Source of the DNA: Thuidium tamariscinum
Taxonomy: Eukaryota > Streptophyta > Bryopsida > Hypnales > Thuidiaceae
Assembly (NCBI GenBank): GCA_947034885.2
Contig: OX344758.2
Coordinates: 15,961,067-16,025,066 of the forward strand
Direction: 5' to 3'
Length of the DNA: 64,000 nucleotides
Part shown: piece after piece, positions 47,843 to 56,892 of the stretch
Numbering within the stretch: position 1 is the stretch's first letter
Layout: every line of letters begins with the position of its first letter
Program-made: the position numbers and the translations under genes
The notes under the pieces: model-generated
What the model was told of the DNA's origin: nothing
Seen by the model: the letters and a program-made list of their open reading frames with translations, nothing else
The model's database searches: none

Positions 47843-49997
47843 GGAAAAGAACCTAATCACCCTCAACCGTGGTCCAAAGAAGCCAAAAAGAAAAAGAAGA
47901 TGACCTCTGCTATGGATGTGACAATCATGATAGATGAAGAAGAAGATAATGTCTTCTCACAAGACAGAAATAATACACTAGTAGAGACAGAATCAGAAGA
48001 AGGCAAGAACAACCTCTCTAGTGCTGAGGAAGATGAATACACTCCAAATGCAAAGCCATTGACTAATGTTGTAGACAAGTTGGAGTAACGGGAGGTGAAC
48101 ATATTGAAGTGCATGGCTAAAAATGGTGCAAATCCAAAAGAATTACGGGAGAAGATGTGTAAACTTGGCCAAGCAACAGGGAAAGGTATCCAATACTCAT
48201 AGTAGTCCTGGCCGCCAGAAGCAGTCTCACTTGAAGCATTTGAGAAGAAATTCTCAAAAGATTGATGAAAGGAATTGGGTTGAAGTAGACCATGTAGGAT
48301 GTCCTATAGGAGTACATAGGGCAGAGTGGATGACAAAGCTTCGTGGGTACTCTCATGACTTGGATTGGAGTGTGGATGATTTCAAGTCTCACCTTCGACC
48401 TCTTTTGTTAGCAATCAAGGACAAAATGTCATCAAAGTTTGAAAATCGTGGTGGGTTAGAAGATGTTGCCGAGGACATTTTTTCCAAATTCTACGGCAAC
48501 AAATGCGGACAAAGAAGTCAAACATGAAGAAATTGATACAATCTGGTGTTGCCCTCCCTACAAGTGTGAAGGCACACCATGTGGAGAACTTCAAGGCCCT
48601 TATGAAGAGGACGGACAAGATAGCATATTCTGAACGTATGAAGACCGTGCGGCAAAGTGTGCAAAATGAGTTAAACAGTGCACATTCAGAGGAAGTAGTG
48701 AAAACACGCCTAGTAAGTGATGTTTGTATGTTATCTATTGTTTTTTGTCATGTGATTGTAGAGGGAATTTGGTAGCCATAGCATAATAAATTTGTTATGC
48801 TATTTTAAATTGTTGTACACTTGAAGATCACAAGGTATTTCCTATATTGAGATGGAGCTTTTAATGATGTAGAAATGAACAATCATAATGAAGGCACTTG
48901 TGTGACAATCATAAATTGAAAAGTTTGTGATATCAATACTTGTAGTTATAATGAAAAGAATCATATGACTACATGAAGTCACATTTAGATTGTTATGTGT
49001 TTAGATGTAGTCATAATTATTTAACTACTCATGTGAGTGCTTGTAGTAATAAATGGCCATTTGCATAACTAGTGACAATCACATTTGGCTATTCATTGGA
49101 TTTACTTTCATCTTTTGTATTTGCTGAAGTTGATCTTTTGTCTAGGAAATTGAGAAATAATTTTTGTTTTGTTGCAGCCTGCACAATTAGGTAGACCTCC
49201 AACACAATTGGAAGTAGAAGCTGAACTTGCATTGTTGGAGAAGTCACGGAACAATAGCTTGCCTAGTTCTAGAGGGGTGGCAAATAATTCAAGAAGAGGC
49301 GACAAAGGTCTTGAAGGGGTGCGGAAGGAGTTGTATACCTTTCAAGATTCAGTGAATGAGAAATTGAGCAACATCAATGAATTAGTGAATCAACTTTTGT
49401 GTGAGGTGAGAAAGCAAAATGGAGGAGGAACACATCCATCAACTTCTTAAGTGGGCACTACAATTGTGGAGGACATAGTTGGTGAAGAATTGATGGAGGG
49501 ATTAGTAATTGCAAGCACCCCCAACCCCGTGAAGACAAAGAAGGAAGTTGCACCTAAAACCCAAGGACTGTCTCCATCTAAATATGTATTAGCAAATGCA
49601 ACATATGAGGTTAGTAGAGAGTTCCAATCTATACATTTCCTCCACATTCTTGAATAGTAGTGATTGCCATTGTATGTGCTGTAAAAGACATTTTTATTAG
49701 AGAAGTATGATGTGTATTTCCAACAACTATTCTTTGGAACGTGTTGTGACTTTTTAGCAGGAAGGGGCTACCGATGAGGTGGAGACTAGAAAGGACAAAG
49801 GAAAAACATTGCCTACAAATGAGATGATTGCAAAAGAAGTAGGTGATGCAAATGGAAAGAAGGATCAGGGAAATGTCAAAAAGAGGAAGGGGGAGATAGA
49901 GAAGTTGTTTATGGATCAAAGCGCTCGATTCACTCGAGGTACATCAACAGTGGAGAAGGTCAGTGAAAAGACAATGAAGGTAAAGAGTGATTCCAAA
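47843..49997 (+). pseudogene. Ptta/En/Spm-type transposon protein gene, disrupted
   Basis: Exons inferred from splice sites are 47,843-48,712, 49,178-49,609 and 49,761-49,997, all joined in phase 0. The first begins at a TTGGTATTCTTAG acceptor, so upstream exons are lost. Features include an acidic start (IDEEEDN), then RNWVEVDHVGCPIGVHRAEW and KAHHVENFKALMKR, and RQSVQNELNSAHSEE before the donor. Exon 2 has LGRPPTQLEVEAEL and a coiled-coil-like ELYTFQDSVNEKLSNINEL. These resemble plant Ptta/En/Spm transposase-associated proteins. Lesions are in-frame TAA at 48,086-48,088, a frameshift around 48,170-48,200, another around 48,500, and TAA at 49,448-49,450. Function lost. Confidence 0.65.
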
Positions 49998-50712
49998 GTG
50001 AGCTTGTTCTTCAACGTAGTACTTTGTATTTGTGTTGTTGTACATCAAGTATGTATAGGAAAAGCCAACGTAAGGTAGATTTCTTGTCAATGAGTAGGAT
50101 TAGAGTGGTTTTGAGATTTTGTAGTACTATATGCTGAGGTTTGGTGGAATGTAGTTGACATTGTTGAATAATGTTTCTAAATGTGAGACTACTATTGATT
50201 GTATGTGTGGATGGTAAGATCACACATAGGCACTAATCTTTGTGTGTATATAACTAAGGCTAGTCATATATTTGAAAATATAAAGGAGTGGAGATTTTTT
50301 GTATGTGACTGTGGCCAATAATATTTTGGTCTATATCAGAAGTTATAGTCATAATTTTGTTTTTGTAAGAAAAGGTTGTCATGTTTTTTTCTATGTAATT
50401 GGATCTTATTATGGTGTTATACTATGTTGTAAGTAATTGGGAGTAGACAAATTTTTCTTTAAGTGAATGGGACTAACATGTTGGAGTGAATACTCTATTA
50501 GCTAGTTATTTTTTGAAATATCAAAGAAATTGTTTTTATATTTCATTGTACACAAAAGTAGGTACTATTAGTATAGATTGTGTAAGCCAATGTAATTGAA
50601 TCTAAAGTATTTTTTGTTGATTTCATCATTGATACTATGTTTTAGCATGTGCTAACCTAGTTAGTGTTTCAATTCCTTAGGAATGCACTCTAAATCATTG
50701 ATGTGCATGTAG

Positions 50713-51438
50713 AGTGGAGGAAGACAATCTCAGGAACACCATGTACAAATTCATTCAAATGTCACGGATGAGGAGGCACCAAAAAGGAGAAGGGCAAAGA
50801 GGGCGTCTAAAGGGGGTAATGCATTAAAGAAGAAGAAGCCTTCTAGGAGCCTAAAATTTCCACCGGTGAGAGTTTCGGGAGATGCACGTAGGAAGATCAT
50901 TGTCTTAAATGTCAAAGGTCTTCTTTGTGACATTAAAGCATTGCATGACAATGAAGAGTGGGGGCTGGATGTTTCAATCCATTATGAGAGAGACTTCAAG
51001 GTAAAAATCTTGAAAAGGGCTCATTGTAGGGCATTTCTAACTAAGCTCCATGCGTGGTTTGATGTTGGGATATGGGCTCCAATTGGAGAGGCACTTCTCC
51101 AAGAAGTAGCTAAGTTCCTAGCTATGGAAACACCCATGAAGTGGTGTTTTTTGTGGGGGAAAGAAATTGGTGGTCCAATTAGAGATTTGCACGATTTTTT
51201 TGAGATGCTTCCGGATGCTTCTAATGACACACACACACACCGGGTCCTTCAAGTGGATTGTGATTCCACTGCAACATCAAAATCACCGGTCATGAATGTA
51301 TTGAATATTACAACATGGGATCCAAAAACTACAGAAGACAATTTCTTGAAAACTATAATGGAACCATTTCAAGCTTTGAGTCGCAATCCTTCAGACATCG
51401 AATATTGTATCAAGTCTTTGGACAAGGAAATCAACTAG
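50713..51438 (+). CDS. FCP1/NIF-type HAD phosphatase-like domain, catalytic residues missing
   Basis: The exon follows a GTGCATGTAG acceptor and joins 49,997 in phase. It starts with a basic nuclear-signal-like run (PKRRRAKRASKGG, KKKKP). From ~50,880 it matches plant NLI-interacting-factor (FCP1-homology) domains: IIVLNVKGLLCDI at the place of the DxDxT nucleophile strand, then KRAHCRAFLTK, then WFDVGIWAP, then the LQVDCDSTATSKSP segment in place of the usual DDSPYK-type motif. Both catalytic Asp of DxDxT are absent (N, K), so phosphatase activity is not expected. It is uninterrupted for over 240 codons although the exons before it are broken. It ends at TAG 51,436-51,438. It was probably captured by the CACTA element; whether it splices on to 52,043 is unresolved. 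Confidence 0.6.
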   Translation, partial: SGGRQSQEHHVQIHSNVTDEEAPKRRRAKRASKGGNALKKKKPSRSLKFPPVRVSGDARRKIIVLNVKGLLCDIKALHDNEEWGLDVSIHYERDFKVKILKRAHCRAFLTKLHAWFDVGIWAPIGEALLQEVAKFLAMETPMKWCFLWGKEIGGPIRDLHDFFEMLPDASNDTHTHRVLQVDCDSTATSKSPVMNVLNITTWDPKTTEDNFLKTIMEPFQALSRNPSDIEYCIKSLDKEIN

Positions 51439-52042
51439 ACATCAAAAACAATTGGCTCGTTACGTATTGCAAGTTCATTTTTTCTATTTCAAATTTTTGA
51501 AAGTTGAACTCATTTTTTTACATTGAACTAGCAGTTGGTGCTTGCTATGCTATGCAATCATCATTAGAATTTAGAAAATTGATATCATGAAAGCTCAAAT
51601 TTCAGAAGAGCACTAAATCATAGAAGCGTAAAGAAGCGTTAAGCCAAGAAAACCAATGGATTTACTACCTCTATTGTATCTTCATGTGGATTCTCTTTGA
51701 TATCACCTTCATTGCAACAACTCTTTGTAAAAAGTGATATTACAAAAGTGATTGCAAATTGCTACTCCTTTTCTGTAATATCACATTGTGTAACAATAAG
51801 ATTTTCATGTATTCATGATTGAAAACATTCTTATAAAATACTTAAAATAATTATTTTAAAGACTTATTGAAATCAATATCATGCATTCTATTCAAATATA
51901 TAATTTTTTTTATTAATATGTCATACAGTGAATGCATAGCATACCAAGTACCAGCCCCTAGTACTAATGGTAGCATTTGTGACATTAGAGAGGGAGTTAT
52001 GATTTTAGTAGTATGATGAAAATGTTGTAATAATATTTGCAG

Positions 52043-52399
52043 GTTGTGAAAGGGGGAATGAAGTCAGTGCAAGGTACTTGCACCTCTGAAAATTCAAGTC
52101 CTTTGCCCTTAGCCATAGGATCCAAAGTGAAGGTGTTCGATATTGATGATGACAAGAAAGATGAAGAAAACATACTTGCATATGGAGTAATTGTGAATCT
52201 TGCTGGAGGTACACTTCATGGACAGCTCATAGAGGAAGGCAATGTATCCATCACCATCACTTCTGTTGTTCTAGGATCAGAAGATGCTCTCCTATATGAA
52301 GGCAACAACAATGATGACCTTCCAATGGTGCGATTAGGAGATGCTTTGAAGTCTATTACAAAGTGGCCGTTAGAAGCTTTGGCTCCATCAAGCAAATGA
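52043..52399 (+). pseudogene. DUF8039-like 3' exon of the CACTA element
   Basis: After a TAATATTTGCAG acceptor the frame reads MKSVQGTCTSENSSPLPL, then KVKVFDIDDDKKDEENILAY, GVIVNLAGGTLHGQLIEEG, VSITITSVVL and finally DALKSITKWPLEALAPS before the stop. The order (small hydrophobic strands, AxGxI-like turn, HG, closing WP) resembles the DUF8039 domain often found in plant CACTA-associated proteins. Called a pseudogene because the upstream exons are broken. Confidence 0.5.
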
Positions 52400-52859
52400 A
52401 TGAAGCCATGAAGTCTATATATAGACTTACAAAGTGAGTGAGTGTGATGTGTGTATTCAATTTGAATAATGAATGTTTTTGAAGTTTGAAGTTTATCTAT
52501 GAAACAAAGTGTTAGTTGGGTAATTGATTGAATTGCAAAAGACATTGGCAACTTCATAGCAAATTGTCTCATTGTTTTCCAATGTATGGAAAAGGTATTA
52601 GGAATTTCTTATAGAAGGTTATGTAGATACCATACATCCCAATTGTAAATGAAATATACAATTCATGGAATGTGACTATACGTAGCAATTAGGAATATCA
52701 CTTGTTTGAGTTGTAATTCAAAAAATATATGAAGAAAAATATGATTGACTGTAGTAGTAGAATGAAAACTATAATTTTTGAAATCTAATTGTGCAATTTC
52801 AAACACAATTGCATTTTGGCATAAATGTTTTGAATTACAATCTTAGTAAATAGTGAGGT

Positions 52860-53640
52860 TGTCTTAAAAACATGACTCCTAGTAGTGACATTGAACATCA
52901 AATGAAAATATGACTCTTGGTAGTTGCATTGGTTATCTTCAAAAAATATGACACTTGGTAGTCACATTGGACATTCAAAAACATGACTCTTGATAGTCAC
53001 AACGTCACAATGAAAATCATTCAAGAATATGACTCTTGGTAGTGACAATGGACATCGTTCAAGAATATCACTCTTGGTAGTCACATCAAAAATTGTCCAA
53101 AAATATGACTCAATTGCGCATTATGTTATACATATCACTATAAAAAATGACTAGAAAGAGTCATTTCCTACAAAATTAAAAAATATAACTCATATAAGTA
53201 ATGTTTTGCATTATAAAAAATATGACTACACAAAGTCACATGCCACGTCAACTCCAACATGATTCTCCATAGTCATATTCCATGCTAGCTAAAATATGAC
53301 TCTCTATAGTCATATTCCACGTCAACCAAAAATATGACTACATGAAGTCATAAACTAGAAGGCTTTTTTTCTTTCTTCCGGGCAATTCAAGAGAAAGTCA
53401 AGCCTCTAAGGATAGTCAACATATACGCCACGTTGGCAAAAAATGGCTAAATATGGTTAATTATACCCCCAATGTATATGACTGCAAATATGACTCATGT
53501 CCAAAACGACTCGTCGGTAACGACTAGACCCAGTCATATCCCGCGTCATCTATAATGATTTAGCATAAGTCATATTTTGAGATTTTACGACTCAATGTAG
53601 TCATATTTTGTAGTCATAAAACATGCATTTTCTAGTAGTG
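52860..53640. repeat. CACTA subterminal repeat field
   Basis: A field of many variants of ATATGACTCTTGGTAGTCAC and ATGACTACATGAAGTCAT in both orientations, ending at the CACTA terminus. Such arrays are the usual binding region for the element's own DNA-binding protein. Related words also occur at ~48,960-48,990 and ~50,300-50,350 within introns. Confidence 0.75.
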
Positions 53641-54136
53641 TTACTAGCTCAATTTGATAAGAAAATTTTATAGCAAAGAAGGAATTCATGAGATTGACAC
53701 ATTTATAAATTCAATTATGATAATACTAAAAGAGAAAAATGACAATCGTGATCCAGCTTGCCTATCTTCCTAGTGACCCAAAAGATAGCTGTTTAACTTG
53801 AAAACATTGTCAAATTTGGTCCTTTCTTATACGGAGTATTAGCCACTTCACATTGTTTACAATCTGTGTGTCCTAATTGAATGAACATTGCTAATTATCT
53901 CAATTTGCCTAATGCCAATGGAAATAGGTAGACAACTAGAATGCATTCCCACTTAGAAGCTATTTAGAATTTAACACGTCTATACGAGGTCAATCAACAT
54001 TGTTCCTTCTTGTTATTTGCAGGTCATTGAGTGTGCTCAATTGAAGAAAATGAAGCTTTGAGCGTTTTTGGGAAGCAAATTAGAGGTTAATACATAGTAT
54101 GAGATTCATAGAAATTGCCCTCAATAAATTAAAAAC
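53641..54136. other. Intergenic sequence right of the CACTA element
   Basis: About 500 bp without a counterpart noticed in unit A. It starts TTACTAGCTC after the CACTA terminus; the lost left end prevents a check of the 3-bp target duplication. No gene seen. Confidence 0.35.
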
Positions 54137-55136
54137 TCCACACACAACAATGAGATGCCCACTAGATAGTATTCCTTGAAAATACCTAAAAAAATAAACT
54201 TTTCAATAGTTGAAAACTACACTTTGCAAAGGTCTCCAAAGTTCAAAGTTTGAAGATGATATGAGTGCAACAAATTAGATCTATTTACAACTCAAAACAT
54301 GTTAAAATAATGTTTTTTTCAATCTTAATTCCAAATATTTTTTCCAACCAAAAGATCATTTTTGAATAGAGGGAGTATCAGATCAAAATGACTTTGAATC
54401 TTTTTAAAGTCAAATTTTTGCACAGTTGATTTAAATAAAAAATTAAAGTTGAAAATTTCATTTCAAAATCTAGATAAAAAAATTTAAGAAACCTTTAAAG
54501 AAAATCATAAGTACAATCAAATAATAGATGGAATGAAAAACTAAAATTCTTAAATGGACTTTAATGGAACTAATATAAATAGTAATATAATTTTTGCAAG
54601 TAAAGTAAACCATGTAGATCCTTTTTATTTCAAAAATGATAGATAATGAATTCAAAAATGAATTTAGTATATAATTCTCTTAGACTCATGAGGAGGGATT
54701 TGAGGGCTGCACAGGGCCGTTTTGGGACTATTCCCGAAACGGGGTCTGGGAACGGCTGGCCGCTCGTCAGCATTTTCAAAAAAAAAATTTAAAAAAAAAA
54801 ATTTGGATCCTGAAATATGAAAAAAAGTCCAAAAAAAAAATTTCGGAAAAAAAAAATCGATGATGTCGCAGTCGCTCGACCACGTCGGATTCCTGTAGAA
54901 CTGTGTTCCCACGGCTGTTTTTGCGATTTCGGGCTGTGGGAACTCACAGGCTCCCAGAGCCCTCAAATCCCTCCTAATGACTATACTTTGATATCCATTG
55001 AGGTGTCACATTTCTTTCTTACCTAAAGATTTCACATAGGATTTGAGGATACCTTAGAAAGCTTTCAATTTTTGAATCATATACACCAATACTTTCATAT
55101 ACAAACCAATTATTTGGAACTTCTTTACATATTCCA
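54137..55136. repeat. Direct duplicate of 42,713-43,420
   Basis: Partner of the block described at 42,713, larger only because of the MITE at 54,687-54,979. The two copies lie ~11.4 kb apart and flank the 44.8-53.6 kb region. Confidence 0.8.
54687..54979. mobile_element. MITE, CATKAGGAGGG TIRs, ACT target duplication
   Basis: A 293-bp insert with ends CATGAGGAGGGATTTGAGGG and complement CATTAGGAGGGATTTGAGGG. ACT occurs on both sides (54,684-54,686 and 54,980-54,982). The duplicate block at 43,258-43,262 shows the empty site CTTAGAACTATAC. The core is GC-rich with GTCGCTCGACCACG and long A-runs, and is shared with the 20,529-20,891 element. Confidence 0.85.
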
Positions 55137-55668
55137 ACTACACATGTTGGGAGATTTTGTATATCTTATTTTTGGTAATTCATTTGAACTTGAAATTTGT
55201 ATCACATATTATCAACATATAGATAAATTCACTAAAATAAATTCTTGGTAAGAAACCAATTTTTCAGCCCTTAGGAGGGTGTCAAAGTTGGAAATTGTGA
55301 AAATTTTCTCAAAACTACACCCGTTGGGAGATTTCAAATATCTTCTAAAAAAAAATTTCCTTGAAGTTTTTTATACATATTAAAAACATAGATATTGTTT
55401 CATGACAAAAATTTCATGGCAAAAGAAAAAACCTCAATCCTTAGGAAGGTGTCAAAGTTGAAAGTAGTGAAATGTTTCTCACCACTACCCATATTGGTAC
55501 ATTTTGAATAATTTTTTTTTCGTGAATCTTTTGGCCTTGAAATTTGTCATACGTATAATTAACTTAAAAATGATGATGTGGTAAAACGTTTGAGGTAAAA
55601 TACCAATTTTTGGGCTCTCGGGAGGCTTTCAAAGTTGGCAGTACTGAAATTTTTCTCACTGCGAATTC
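55137..55668. repeat. Three tandem copies of a ~175-185-bp repeat
   Basis: Units start at about 55,137, 55,314 and 55,484 with ACTACACATGTTGGGAG, ACTACACCCGTTGGGAG and ACTACCCATATTGGTAC. Each contains a TTGAAATTTGT-like stretch, a CAATTTTT/CTCAATCC stretch and GGTGTCAAAGTTG or GCTTTCAAAGTTG. The copies are diverged. It is not seen elsewhere in the window, which suggests a short satellite-like array or a remnant of one. Confidence 0.65.
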
Positions 55669-55691
55669 GAAAACGACATTTTGATTGGTAC

Positions 55692-56276
55692 CCCACTATA
55701 CAATATACAAGAAAAAAAATATTAAGTAGAAGGTAGTAGAAAATGATTAGAAATACTAAATTGTTAAGAATTTAATTATGGAATTAGAAAATGCCAGTCC
55801 CAATGGTTGCAATGTTCTAAAAATTAATCTACATCCTCTGATTTTATATTTTTCAAAAAATATAGAAAATCAGATAAAATAAAGGACTTCAAAGTTTATT
55901 TTAGAGTAAGAAAATCCATAAATGCTTCCAAACAAAAAATCCTCATAACTTTTGACTCATTGATCAAAATGGAATGATTCAACTCTAGAACTTTCCATGT
56001 ATATATAACTCTAGAAAACGAATTTTAAATTTTTGTATTTGAAAAAAGTGATTTTTTTATCTGCCCAAACTGCCAAGATACAAAAAACAAACAAACATTA
56101 GAGCATAACTTTTGAATTGTATTGCAGAATGTCATGAAATTTAGTGAATATGAAAGATTTCCTTGGCCCTACCTTCTATTAAAATTTGGGCCAAAAATAT
56201 GGAAATCTCTAGTCTCACGTACCTGCCCAAAATTTCTATACAACCAAAAAAAACAAGTTAGTCCTTTAGGGGTTAA
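55692..56276. mobile_element. Left-truncated piggyBac-like element downstream of TNL2
   Basis: Orthologous to 19,997-21,283: the right end is the complement of CCCCTAAAGGACTAA followed by TTAA (56,273-56,276), with the same 3' flank as TNL1. The left part is missing; the match starts at ~55,692, next to the tandem array. It lacks the nested MITE of the TNL1 copy. Confidence 0.65.
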
Positions 56277-56892
56277 CATAAAACAAACATGCCCCTAAAA
56301 ATAATTACCATGAATATATTTTATATCTTTAAACTTATTTCATCTAAAATGTACTATCAAGGACATCACTTTGGTACAAACTTTCTAAACTAAAAATGTA
56401 CCATAAACTTTTTATAGCAAGCTAGAGACTCCAAAAACACTTGAAATCTCCAAAGGTCAAATACTTTAGATTGTTTAGAAAATACACATCAAAAATGAAT
56501 TTCAAAAATCCAAAATAAAAATTACACACTTCACAAATCTATTGTGATTGAAGATTGACATCAACTACATGATACTAATAATAGTGACAAATACTTCCCA
56601 CAAAAGGTGTCATTGACCTACATCAAGATATTGATAAGTGGGGTCTAAGATGGACATCTCAATAGAATGAAAATTATTTAGAAGCTTGTAGTTAATAAAA
56701 AGATGCAACGATTAAATGAACTTGTCATTTCAAATTTTATTTGCATAGTTGAAACAATCATGTACCATACTATCGAATGACACAACATATATAATAGTTC
56801 ATTACCAAAGAGTAATAAAAATAAAAGTAAAGTCAATACAACTTAATGATAAGTTGTAAATTCAATTTGAAATTTTTTTCTATTAAAATATC

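Larger units (their letters stand above)
47790..53640 (+). mobile_element. 5'-truncated CACTA (En/Spm) transposon remnant
   Basis: The right border is a canonical CACTA terminus: the sequence ends CTAGTAGTG at 53,640, whose complement is CACTACTAGAAAATGC. The left border is where unit B stops following unit A (~47,790-47,820). No CACTA terminus is found there and no tnp2 transposase, so the 5' half is gone and the element is not self-mobile. Content on the plus strand: Ptta/En/Spm-like exons, a FCP1-like exon, a DUF8039-like exon, then a subterminal repeat field. Confidence 0.75.

Noticed and set aside
47976..47990. CACTAGTAGAGAC as the missing left CACTA terminus
   Set aside because: It lies inside the coding frame, differs from the right terminus after five bases and has no subterminal repeats or TTA duplication beside it.
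51228..51241. ACACACACACAC microsatellite
   Set aside because: Short dinucleotide run within the FCP1-like exon, encoding a His/Thr stretch; too small to report as a separate repeat.
52037..52042. ATG at the upstream edge of the DUF8039-like exon as a start codon
   Set aside because: It overlaps a good TATTTGCAG splice acceptor, so the exon more likely begins at 52,043.
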